In this document: positions 7,837 through 14,578 of the stretch, piece after piece | How the letters are laid out: each line of letters begins with the position of its first letter | Numbering within the stretch: position 1 is the stretch's first letter | NCBI RefSeq assembly: GCF_047601505.1 | Contig: NZ_JASGJD010000001.1 | Location: 248,001-312,000 of the forward strand | Reading direction: 5' to 3' | DNA from: Cloacibacterium sp047601505 | Lineage (GTDB): Bacteria > Bacteroidota > Bacteroidia > Flavobacteriales > Weeksellaceae | DNA length: 64,000 bases | Notes under the pieces: generated by a model | Told to the model about the DNA's origin: nothing | Database searches by the model: none | The model's input: the letters and a program-made list of their open reading frames with translations, nothing else | Made by a program: the position numbers and the translations under genes

Positions 7837-9282
7837 ATGGCTAATATAGAAGAACAACCACTAGGTACTGGTGCAGTAGTAGAAGCTGAAACATTCAGAG
7901 ATTCTGTTGCTACAATTGAACAATCCGGAACAAGAAAATGGGTTTATCCCAAAAAACCAAAAGGAAAATTCACTAACTACAGAGACTTAGTAACTCTCTT
8001 TTTATTAGCCATTTTCTTTATCCTTCCGTTTATAAAATTAAATGGAAACCCATTTCTCAAAATCAATATTATTGATAGAGAATTTTTTATCATAGGGCAA
8101 CCATTCTATCCGCAAGATTTCTTTATTCTTGCGTTGGGTGCCATTACATCTGTAGTATTCATTATCCTATTTACCGTAGTTTTCGGAAGAATTTTCTGTG
8201 GATGGATTTGTCCTCAAACAATCTTTATGGAAGGCGTTTTCCGTAAAATTGAATATTGGATTGAAGGCGACAGAAATAAGCAAATAAAACTCGCAAACCA
8301 ACCTTGGACAGGCGAAAAAATCTGGAAAAAAACACTTAAATGGTCTATTTACGTAATTATTTCTTTAATTATTACGCATTGGATGTTTATGTACATTGTT
8401 GGCTACCAAGATGTCCTCAAAATAATGCAAGAAGGTCCAGTAGTTTATCCTACAAACTTTATTGTAATGATTATTTTCACGGGTTTGTTTTATTTTGTTT
8501 TCGCGTGGTTCAGAGAGCAAGTTTGTACGCTAGTTTGTCCTTATGGTAGATTACAAGGTGTTTTAATAGACAAAGAAACTATTAACGTTTTCTACGACTT
8601 CAATCGTGGAGAAAACCGTGCAAAATGGAGAAAAGGAGAAGATAGAAAAGCAGCAGGAAAAGGAGATTGTATAGATTGTAATCAATGCGTGGTAGTATGC
8701 CCTACTGGTATAGATATTAGAAACGGACAACAGCTAGAATGCATCAATTGTACAATGTGTATAGACGCTTGTGACGAAGTAATGGTGAAAACTGGACTTC
8801 CAAAAGGGCTTATAAGATACGCTACTCAAGATGAAATAGAAAAAGAAGAAAAATTCAAATTTACTACCAGAATGAAGGCTTACAGCGTAGTTCTTTTAGC
8901 TTTATTAGGATTTTTGGGTTATCTATTAAACAACAGAGGAACATTGGAAGCTAAATTTATTAAACCTGCAGGAAGTACATACTATGTAAAAGACGGCAGA
9001 ATTAATAACACCTACAATTATACCTTTCTTAACAAATCTAATAAAGACCATACTGTTACAATAAAAGTAATAAAACCTGCCAAAGGTGAAGTTATTTTCA
9101 GTGGAGAAAATGTAATTTTGCTGAAAAGAGATAACCTTCTAAAAGGTACTGTAAATATTAGTTTCCCAGAAGCTGACATTAGCCAGCCAAGACAAAATAT
9201 CACCATTGGTGTTTATGAAAATGGTAAACTTTTAGATACTTTTGACACCTATTTTGAAGGTCCTTTTAAATTACAATTCTAA
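7837..9282 (+). CDS. ccoG: cbb3 oxidase accessory ferredoxin-like protein CcoG
   Basis: A 481-residue membrane protein of the CcoG/RdxA/FixG family, thought to reduce copper for cbb3 oxidase assembly. There are membrane segments around residues 51-66, 94-117, 169-190 and 205-224. CGWICP (Cys121, Cys125) and CTLVCPYG (Cys230, Cys234) lie in the membrane part. Two 4Fe-4S clusters are ligated by Cys278/281/284/288 and Cys302/305/308/312. A last helix near 348-366 leads to a C-terminal immunoglobulin-like domain (FixG_C). It follows ccoP by 74 bp and is in line with ccoH. Confidence 0.95.
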   Translation: MANIEEQPLGTGAVVEAETFRDSVATIEQSGTRKWVYPKKPKGKFTNYRDLVTLFLLAIFFILPFIKLNGNPFLKINIIDREFFIIGQPFYPQDFFILALGAITSVVFIILFTVVFGRIFCGWICPQTIFMEGVFRKIEYWIEGDRNKQIKLANQPWTGEKIWKKTLKWSIYVIISLIITHWMFMYIVGYQDVLKIMQEGPVVYPTNFIVMIIFTGLFYFVFAWFREQVCTLVCPYGRLQGVLIDKETINVFYDFNRGENRAKWRKGEDRKAAGKGDCIDCNQCVVVCPTGIDIRNGQQLECINCTMCIDACDEVMVKTGLPKGLIRYATQDEIEKEEKFKFTTRMKAYSVVLLALLGFLGYLLNNRGTLEAKFIKPAGSTYYVKDGRINNTYNYTFLNKSNKDHTVTIKVIKPAKGEVIFSGENVILLKRDNLLKGTVNISFPEADISQPRQNITIGVYENGKLLDTFDTYFEGPFKLQF

Positions 9283-9299
9283 TATTTAATTTATTTTAA

Positions 9300-9752
9300 A
9301 TGAAAAAATTCACTTGGGGGCATGGTATTGCTTTAGCTCTAGCTTGTTTTATAGGTTTTATTCTATATCTCATTTTTATATTCCCGATTGGTAAACAAAC
9401 TTCTGACTTAGTTTCAGACAACTATTATCAAGACGAACTAGAATATCAAAAAGTAATTGATGCAAAAAAAAATGCAGACCAACTGTCTCAAAAACCATTT
9501 TTTGCACAATTGCCTTACGGAATAAGAATTGCTTTTCCTAAAGAAACCATAGATGCTGGTCAACAAGTTCATTTTGAACTTTACAGCACCAATGATAAGG
9601 AAAAAGACAAAAAACAAAACGTAAACTTAGATAGCAATAATTCTTTTTTAGTCCCAAAAGAAATGTTAAGTACAGGTTCTTACACTTTAAAAGTTAGATG
9701 GAAAAAATCTGATATTGATTATCAAGTAGATTATGAATTAGTATGGAAATAA
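9300..9752 (+). CDS. ccoH: cbb3 oxidase assembly protein FixH/CcoH
   Basis: A 150-residue protein with one N-terminal membrane helix (about 7-28) followed by the family signature SDNYYQDELEYQKVIDAKKNA and a beta-rich periplasmic domain. FixH/CcoH is a late cbb3 assembly factor that interacts with CcoN/CcoP. It begins 17 bp after ccoG, and its stop overlaps the next start by 10 nt, which points to translational coupling. Confidence 0.92.
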   Translation: MKKFTWGHGIALALACFIGFILYLIFIFPIGKQTSDLVSDNYYQDELEYQKVIDAKKNADQLSQKPFFAQLPYGIRIAFPKETIDAGQQVHFELYSTNDKEKDKKQNVNLDSNNSFLVPKEMLSTGSYTLKVRWKKSDIDYQVDYELVWK

Positions 9753-10477
9753 CCCTAATTTTTGCAGCTCTTGGTTTAGGCTTCGCATCTGGTTTTCATT
9801 GCCTTGGTATGTGCGGTCCAATTGCGCTTTCATTAGGTTTGTCTAAAAAACAACAAGTAAATTTTCATCTCCAAAATCTTACTTATCAACTTGGCAGAAT
9901 TCTTACTTATAGTTTTCTAGGAGCAATTGTAGGAATTGTAGGCGAAGGATTTCAGTTGGCAGGATTTCAAAAATACATCAGCATTCTTGCAGGCATACTT
10001 CTCATCACAATGGCATTATTTTCATTTGGTGGAGATTTCACCTCAAAAATCCCAGCAATTAGCAATGCTCTTTTAAAAGTTAAAATTAATTTAGGAAAAC
10101 TCCTCAGAAAAACAGATTATTCTTCTCGTTTTTTAACAGGTATCTTGAACGGATTTTTACCATGTGGAATGGTTTACATGGCACTAACAGCAAGTTTAGC
10201 TGCAGGTGGAATTTGGCAAAGTTCAACTTTTATGGTATTTTTCGGGTTAGGAACATTTCCTTTTATGTTTGCCGCTGTTTTATTTGGCAACATCTTAAAT
10301 GCAACGGTTAGAAATAAAATTTTGAAAATTGTTCCAGTTTTTATGTTGATACTTGGTGCACTTTTTATTTTAAGAGGAATGGAACTCGGGATTCCTTATG
10401 TTTCTCCCAAAAAAGAAGCTCTAAAAGTAGAAAAACACATGAATAGTGATAAAAATTCAAACGAAAATTGTCATTAA
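9743..10477 (+). CDS. TauE/SafE-like (urease-accessory-type) membrane transporter of the cco cluster
   Basis: A 244-residue inner-membrane protein with about six helices in two halves. Each half has a Cys-containing motif (GFHCLGMCGP near the N terminus; GFLPCGMVYMAL about residue 136), as in the DsbD/CcdA-like UreH domain proteins. Databases often call it a sulfite exporter. Its place at the end of the cbb3 operon, overlapping ccoH by 10 nt, makes a role in copper or thiol delivery for oxidase assembly more likely. That is inference. The C-terminal tail is charged and ends in NENCH. Confidence 0.8.
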   Translation: MEITLIFAALGLGFASGFHCLGMCGPIALSLGLSKKQQVNFHLQNLTYQLGRILTYSFLGAIVGIVGEGFQLAGFQKYISILAGILLITMALFSFGGDFTSKIPAISNALLKVKINLGKLLRKTDYSSRFLTGILNGFLPCGMVYMALTASLAAGGIWQSSTFMVFFGLGTFPFMFAAVLFGNILNATVRNKILKIVPVFMLILGALFILRGMELGIPYVSPKKEALKVEKHMNSDKNSNENCH

Positions 10478-10525
10478 TTTTCACATTCTTGCTTTCAATA
10501 AATTTTACTTTTTTTGAAAAAACAT

Positions 10526-10555
10526 TTGGTTAATTAAAATTAATTTCTACATTTG
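10526..10555 (+). promoter_or_regulatory. Promoter of the cysteine operon
   Basis: A -33 TTG at 10526-10528 and a -7 element TACATTTG at 10548-10555 are separated by 19 bp, within the flavobacterial range. Transcription would begin near 10560, about 37 nt before the first leader peptide. Confidence 0.6.
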
Positions 10556-10596
10556 CATCAATAATTCATCCAAAAAAGGATAATTTTAAATAAAAA

Positions 10597-10689
10597 ATGA
10601 ACAATAATATCCAATATAACAACGCTTGCAAGACATCTATGATGGTTTGTTGTGCTTGTATGCAAAAAAGCATTTGTTGTATCGGATAA
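10597..10689 (+). CDS. Cys-rich leader peptide 1 (30 aa) of the cysteine operon
   Basis: A 30-residue reading frame with six cysteines (positions 11, 18, 19, 21, 27, 28), beginning MNNNIQYNN and ending CCIG. It does not look like a functional protein. Its last codons contain GTATCGGA (10679-10686), which is complementary to TCCGATAC (10729-10736) inside the terminator that follows. This matches an attenuation leader: a ribosome stalled at Cys18-21 would leave this arm free, while a ribosome reaching the stop would cover it. Two more leaders of the same design lie at 10796 and 13996. The function is inferred from architecture only. Confidence 0.75.
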   Translation: MNNNIQYNNACKTSMMVCCACMQKSICCIG

Positions 10690-10753
10690 TACACTTTAGA
10701 TAAATAATTTATCAATATACCTAACTCTTCCGATACCTTTGGAAGAGTTTTTT
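10679..10753 (+). promoter_or_regulatory. Cysteine attenuator 1 (antiterminator arm plus terminator)
   Basis: The terminator stem AACTCTTCC (10723-10731) pairs with GGAAGAGTT (10741-10749), followed by T residues. The alternative arm GTATCGGA (10679-10686) pairs over 8 bp with TCCGATAC (10729-10736), which would open the terminator. The hairpin is almost identical to the one at 14143-14168 in front of the NIL-domain gene. Confidence 0.75.
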
Positions 10754-10795
10754 ATTTTAATTCAATCTCAAAAAAAATTACAAAAATTAATTGAT

Positions 10796-10870
10796 ATGAA
10801 AAATAACATGAACAATAAGCCAGCTAAAAAATGTTGTATGAAATGTACTCCATTAAAAAACTGTGTCTAA
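10796..10870 (+). CDS. Cys-rich leader peptide 2 (24 aa) of the cysteine operon
   Basis: A 24-residue frame (MKNNMNNKPAKKCCMKC...) with cysteines at 13, 14, 17 and 23. The last codons contain CTGTGTC (10861-10867), exactly complementary to GACACAG (10907-10913), the closing base and loop of the following hairpin. It is the second of two leaders in series before the CysM-like gene. No separate promoter is evident between leaders 1 and 2, so leader 2 is probably reached by read-through of attenuator 1. Confidence 0.72.
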   Translation: MKNNMNNKPAKKCCMKCTPLKNCV

Positions 10871-10929
10871 TTGTTATTGCTCATTTTATTTTTTTAAAGG
10901 CTTTACGACACAGCGTAAAGCCTTTTTTT
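10861..10929 (+). promoter_or_regulatory. Cysteine attenuator 2
   Basis: A strong 12-bp hairpin (AAAGGCTTTACG at 10896-10907 with CGTAAAGCCTTT at 10914-10925, loop ACACAG) is followed by T residues. The leader's CTGTGTC can invade the loop and top of the stem. It lies 22 bp before the CysM-like gene, so termination here would switch the operon off. Confidence 0.75.
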
Positions 10930-10951
10930 ATTCACTAAAACAAAACTAGAT

Positions 10952-11884
10952 ATGATTTCAACATTAACTTCAACCGATACTTTAGAATCAAAATTATTGA
11001 AACTAGAAACAAAAATTGGAAACACTCCAATATTGAAAATTGAGGGTTTCCATGAAAACAAAAACGTTCAAATCTTTGCTAAATTAGAATGGAAGCAACT
11101 TTCCGGAAGTGTGAAAGCCAGAGCTGCATACAATATCATCAAAAATGCAATTTTGGAACATAAAATTACGCCAGACAAGACTCTGTTAGACGCTTCAAGC
11201 GGAAATACTGGCATTGCCTATGCTACAATAGGCAAAGAATTAGGATTAAAAGTAACAATACTACTTCCGGAAAACGCTTCTACAGAACGCAAGCAAATTT
11301 TAAAATCTTTAGGCGCAGAAATTATTTACACTTCAAAATTTGGAGGAACAGACGAAGCTCAAGATGCAGCAAAAGATTTAGCCTACAGAAATCCTGAAAA
11401 ATTTTTCTACGCAGATCAATATTCCAACGACAACAACTGGAAAGCACACTACAACGGAACGGCTGTAGAAATTATTAATGAAAAACCAGAAATAACTCAT
11501 TTTGTAGCAGGTTTGGGAACTACAGGAACTTTTGTAGGAACCTCTAGAAAATTAAAAGAGTACAATCCAGAAATTAAAACAATTGCTTTGCAACCAGATT
11601 TTGCATTGCATGCTTTGGAAGGATGGAAACATCTGGAAACCGTAACTATTCCCAAAATCTACGACGAAAGCATTGCAGACGGAATTATAGAAGTTAACAC
11701 TCTTATTTCTCATCAATATATTGCAAAATTTTATGAATATTATGGCTTCCCTATCAGTCCTTCATCTGCCGCAAATATTGCCGGAGCTGTACATCTTTCA
11801 AAACAAATAGAAAAAGGAACCATCATTACTGTATTACCAGACAATGCAGATAAATATGGTGAATTAATTAAAAAAATCATTTAA
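10952..11884 (+). CDS. cysM: PLP-dependent cysteine synthase, CysM-like
   Basis: A 310-residue fold-type II PLP enzyme that makes cysteine from an activated serine (O-acetyl- or O-phosphoserine) and a sulfur donor. The PLP lysine is in SGSVKARAA (Lys55), the substrate loop is ASSGNTGIAYA, and the phosphate-binding loop is GLGTTGT. The next two genes encode a JAMM peptidase and a CysO-like carrier fused to its E1 enzyme, as in the mycobacterial CysM-CysO-Mec+ pathway. By analogy, the sulfur donor here may therefore be a protein thiocarboxylate rather than free sulfide. This substrate assignment is inference. The gene lies directly behind two Cys-leader attenuators. Confidence 0.88.
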   Translation: MISTLTSTDTLESKLLKLETKIGNTPILKIEGFHENKNVQIFAKLEWKQLSGSVKARAAYNIIKNAILEHKITPDKTLLDASSGNTGIAYATIGKELGLKVTILLPENASTERKQILKSLGAEIIYTSKFGGTDEAQDAAKDLAYRNPEKFFYADQYSNDNNWKAHYNGTAVEIINEKPEITHFVAGLGTTGTFVGTSRKLKEYNPEIKTIALQPDFALHALEGWKHLETVTIPKIYDESIADGIIEVNTLISHQYIAKFYEYYGFPISPSSAANIAGAVHLSKQIEKGTIITVLPDNADKYGELIKKII

Positions 11885-11885
11885 A

Positions 11886-12317
11886 ATGTTAATACTGAAC
11901 GAAAATATAAAACAACAACTTCAAGAAGACGCTTTTAGAACTTTCCCTGATGAATGTTGTGGTTTTTTCTTTGGAAATGAACAAGGAGAAGAAAGAGAAA
12001 TAACGGAAATACTAGTTGTAGAAAACGCAAAGAGCGGAGATAAGAGAAGAAGATTCGAAATTACTGCTAAAGATTATCTAAATGCAGAATTGTACGCAGA
12101 AAAGAAAAGCCTTACACTACTTGGCATTTATCATTCTCATCCAAATCATCCATCTATACCTAGCGAACACGATAGACTTGCGGCTCAACCTTTTTTCTCT
12201 TACATAATTATTTCGGTAAATGAAAAAGAAATACCATCAATTCAATCTTGGATACTAAATGACAATTTTCAGTTTGAAGAAGAAAAAATTGTAGAAATTA
12301 AATCTGTAACACCTTAA
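11886..12317 (+). CDS. JAMM/MPN+ metallopeptidase (Mec+-like)
   Basis: A 143-residue zinc peptidase of the M67 family. The full JAMM signature is present: Glu23 in PDECCG and HSHPNHPSIPSEHD (His83, His85, Ser93, Asp96). Relatives remove ubiquitin-like tags after Gly-Gly. The mycobacterial relative Mec+ releases cysteine from CysO-Cys. It starts 1 bp after the cysM stop and 11 bp before the carrier-E1 fusion gene, so the three are surely co-transcribed. It may both release cysteine and cut the carrier from its fusion at Gly90; the second role is inference. Confidence 0.88.
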   Translation: MLILNENIKQQLQEDAFRTFPDECCGFFFGNEQGEEREITEILVVENAKSGDKRRRFEITAKDYLNAELYAEKKSLTLLGIYHSHPNHPSIPSEHDRLAAQPFFSYIIISVNEKEIPSIQSWILNDNFQFEEEKIVEIKSVTP

Positions 12318-12328
12318 AAATAAATAAA

Positions 12329-13741
12329 ATGGCAACAATTATTATACCTACACCATTAAGAAAATTCACCAATCAACAATCAAAGATTTCGGTAGAAGGA
12401 AATACCATAAAGGAAGCATTAGATGATTTAACACTAAACTATCCTGACGTTAAAAGAAATCTGATAGACGAGAACGGAAAAATAAGAGGATTTGTAAATA
12501 TTTTCTTAGAAGACGAAGACATTAGAAGCTTAAAAGAAGAAGAAACAACAATTGAAAAAAACTCCACAATTAGCATTATTCCTGCAATTGCGGGAGGAAG
12601 TGGAGAAGAAGAAACAATATTTTCTAAAGAAGAATTAGCAAGATACAACAGACACATCATCATCCCAGAATTTGGGTTAGAAGCTCAAAAAAAATTAAAA
12701 GAATCAAAAGTATTGGTAATTGGTTCAGGAGGTCTAGGCAGTCCACTTTTATTATATCTAGCAGCCGCAGGAGTTGGCACTCTAGGAATTGTAGATTTAG
12801 ATGTAGTAGATGATAGTAACTTACAGAGACAAGTTTTATTCGGGATTGAAAATATTGGACAACCAAAAGTAGAAGCTGCAAAAATTAGATTGAAACAACT
12901 CAATCCATATATTAAAATAAAAACTTACAATACACAATTTACATCAAAAAATGCTTTAGAAATTATAAAAGATTATGATGTAGTAGCAGACGGAACAGAC
13001 AATTTCCCAACAAGATATTTGGTAAACGACGCTAGTGTACTTGCAGGAATACCAAATGTGTACGCTTCAATTTTTCAATTTGAAGGACAAGTTTCTGTAT
13101 TTAATTACACAGATAAAAATGGTATAACAGGACCAAATTATAGAGATTTATATCCTACCCCGCCAGAGCCAGGATTAATACCCAATTGTGCAGAAGGTGG
13201 TGTTTTAGGTGTTTTACCTGGAATTATTGGTTCTTTACAAGCCAATGAAGTAATAAAAGTGATAACAGGAGTTGGAGAACCTCTCAGTGGAAAATTTTTT
13301 GTATTTGATGCACTAACTTTCGAAACAAGAACTTTAAAAATCTCCAAAAGGAATAATTCTCCAGCAATAAAAAAACTTGTTGACTACGAATTATTCTGCG
13401 GTGTAAAAGCTATAGAAACACCAATAAAAGAAATTTCAACATTAGAATTAGAACATTGGATAAGCAATGGTGATGATTTTCAAATAATTGATGTAAGAGA
13501 ACCTTCTGAATACGAACAAGTGAATATAGGAGCTCACTTAATTCCTTTAGGCGAAATTTTAGAAAGAAGCAACGAAATAGATAAAAACAGAAAAGTTGTT
13601 ATCCATTGTAGATCTGGAGCAAGAAGCGCAAAAGCAATAAGACAACTTGAAGAAAAAGGATTTGAAAATCTTTATAATCTAAAAGGGGGAATTCTGGCTA
13701 TAGAACAAGAAACTCTTTTGCCATTAGCAATTCAATCTTAA
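12329..13741 (+). CDS. CysO-like sulfur carrier / MoeB-type E1 / rhodanese fusion protein
   Basis: A 470-residue three-part protein. Residues 1-90 are a MoaD/CysO-like ubiquitin fold (IPTPLRKFT, GFVNIFLEDEDIR, IIPAIAGG) that ends in Gly89-Gly90. Residues about 101-355 are a MoeB/ThiF adenylating enzyme with GSGGLGSP (132-139), DGTDNFPTRY and Cys287 in the NCAEGG loop. I see no CxxC pairs, so the MoeB zinc site is absent. Residues about 370-470 are a rhodanese with Cys427 in HCRSGARS. All parts needed to load sulfur on the carrier are thus in one chain, but Gly-Gly is internal and must be exposed by cleavage. The domain assignments are firm; the pathway role is inferred from the operon with CysM and JAMM. 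Confidence 0.9.
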   Translation: MATIIIPTPLRKFTNQQSKISVEGNTIKEALDDLTLNYPDVKRNLIDENGKIRGFVNIFLEDEDIRSLKEEETTIEKNSTISIIPAIAGGSGEEETIFSKEELARYNRHIIIPEFGLEAQKKLKESKVLVIGSGGLGSPLLLYLAAAGVGTLGIVDLDVVDDSNLQRQVLFGIENIGQPKVEAAKIRLKQLNPYIKIKTYNTQFTSKNALEIIKDYDVVADGTDNFPTRYLVNDASVLAGIPNVYASIFQFEGQVSVFNYTDKNGITGPNYRDLYPTPPEPGLIPNCAEGGVLGVLPGIIGSLQANEVIKVITGVGEPLSGKFFVFDALTFETRTLKISKRNNSPAIKKLVDYELFCGVKAIETPIKEISTLELEHWISNGDDFQIIDVREPSEYEQVNIGAHLIPLGEILERSNEIDKNRKVVIHCRSGARSAKAIRQLEEKGFENLYNLKGGILAIEQETLLPLAIQS

Positions 13742-13819
13742 ATTATTTGAAATAGATTTTGCTTAAATTTTGATATTAAACCTAAAAAACATCAAAACTA
13801 TAAAATTTATTTCAAAATT

Positions 13820-13890
13820 GGCGCTGTGGCCGAGAGGTGAGGCAGAGCTCTGCAAAAGCTACTACATCGGTTCGAACCCGATCGGCGCCT
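13820..13890 (+). tRNA. tRNA-Cys (anticodon GCA)
   Basis: A 71-nt cloverleaf. The acceptor GGCGCTG pairs with CGGCGCC (one G-U), the T arm is ATCGG-TTCGAAC-CCGAT, and the anticodon loop CTGCAAA has GCA at 13852-13854. CCA is not encoded. It lies 78 bp after the carrier-E1-rhodanese gene with no visible terminator between them, so it may be co-transcribed with the cysteine operon. The third cysteine leader follows 105 bp later. Confidence 0.95.
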
Positions 13891-13975
13891 CAAAAAAAAA
13901 TATAAAAAAAACAGAACAACCCCATTATTTTTATAAAATTTAACATAAAAAATGTATTTATTAATTTTTTACCCC

Positions 13976-13983
13976 TATATTTG
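13976..13983 (+). promoter_or_regulatory. -7 promoter element before leader peptide 3
   Basis: TATATTTG fits TAnnTTTG. The start would be near 13988, about 8 nt before the ATG at 13996, so the leader transcript has almost no untranslated 5' end. Confidence 0.6.
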
Positions 13984-13995
13984 CATGGTAATTAA

Positions 13996-14109
13996 ATGAA
14001 AAAAATAAAAATGACCTCTAAATTACAAAATACAAACATCAATCAAAAGTCTATTCAGAATTGCGCATACCAAATGCAGCAAAGATTTTGCTATTGTATC
14101 GGAAGTTAA
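13996..14109 (+). CDS. Cys-containing leader peptide 3 (37 aa, or 32 aa from the ATG at 14011)
   Basis: A short frame ending NCAYQMQQRFCYCIGS, with cysteines at 23, 32 and 34 counted from ATG 13996. Its last codons contain ATCGGAAG (14098-14105), complementary to CTTCCGAT (14147-14154) in the following hairpin. The C-terminal CYCIGS resembles the CCIG end of leader 1 at nucleotide level (TTGTATCGGA in both), so the two leaders look related. It precedes a NIL-domain gene. Which ATG is used is not clear. Confidence 0.7.
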   Translation: MKKIKMTSKLQNTNINQKSIQNCAYQMQQRFCYCIGS

Positions 14110-14174
14110 ATTTTTAAAAACAAAAAATCTAAATATTATATCAACTCTTCCGATTGTTTGGAAGAGTTTTTTTT
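14098..14174 (+). promoter_or_regulatory. Cysteine attenuator 3
   Basis: The terminator AACTCTTCC (14143-14151) pairs with GGAAGAGTT (14160-14168), with a T run to 14174. The antiterminator pairing is ATCGGAAG (14098-14105) with CTTCCGAT (14147-14154). The stem is identical to that of attenuator 1, and the loop is nearly the same. Confidence 0.75.
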
Positions 14175-14216
14175 ATAAATAACTTTAATAAAAAGACACA
14201 CCTTAAATAAAATATT

Positions 14217-14495
14217 ATGAAATCAGTAAAGCCAAATTTAGAAAACCTTAAAGAAACTTTCCCTCTGGTAGAGATTTTTTTAGAAGGAAACATCACTTTC
14301 AAAGATTTGATTGACACGATTGATTACCAATACAAAGTACCTTACAAATTGATAAAAGCAGATGTAGAATACTCTGGCAAAAACAATTATGGTAATATTC
14401 TTTTGCAACTGCAAGGTGAAGAAGAAATTAATGAAACAGCTTTTCAGTTTTTCAGAAAAAATAAAATTAAAACTGTAATTAAAGGATATGAATGA
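14217..14495 (+). CDS. Stand-alone NIL-domain protein
   Basis: A 92-residue soluble protein that looks like a NIL domain, the small ferredoxin-like fold found at the C terminus of MetN methionine-transporter ATPases. The pattern of an N-terminal strand (LVEIFLEGN), a short helix, VEYSGKNNYGNILLQLQGEEEINETAFQFF and a last strand KTVIKGY fits. NIL domains can bind sulfur amino acids. The Cys-leader attenuator before it and the neighbouring cysteine genes suggest a sensor or carrier role in sulfur metabolism, which is inference. Homology is recognised by pattern only. Confidence 0.65.
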   Translation: MKSVKPNLENLKETFPLVEIFLEGNITFKDLIDTIDYQYKVPYKLIKADVEYSGKNNYGNILLQLQGEEEINETAFQFFRKNKIKTVIKGYE

Positions 14496-14522
14496 ATGTG
14501 ATACTCCCCTTTAATTTTATTA

Positions 14523-14550
14523 AAAACCACCGAAAAACTTCGGTGGTTTT
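14523..14550. terminator. Bidirectional terminator between the NIL gene and serS
   Basis: A perfect 12-bp stem (AAAACCACCGAA with TTCGGTGGTTTT, loop AAAC) with T residues on both sides lies between two convergent genes. Confidence 0.85.
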
Positions 14551-14578
14551 GATTTTTATAACGTTAAAAATTACATTT

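Noticed and set aside
12329..13741. Plain MoeB molybdopterin-synthase activating enzyme
   Set aside because: No molybdopterin genes are near, the zinc CxxC pairs of MoeB are missing, and the N-terminal carrier matches CysO-type features in an operon with CysM and JAMM.
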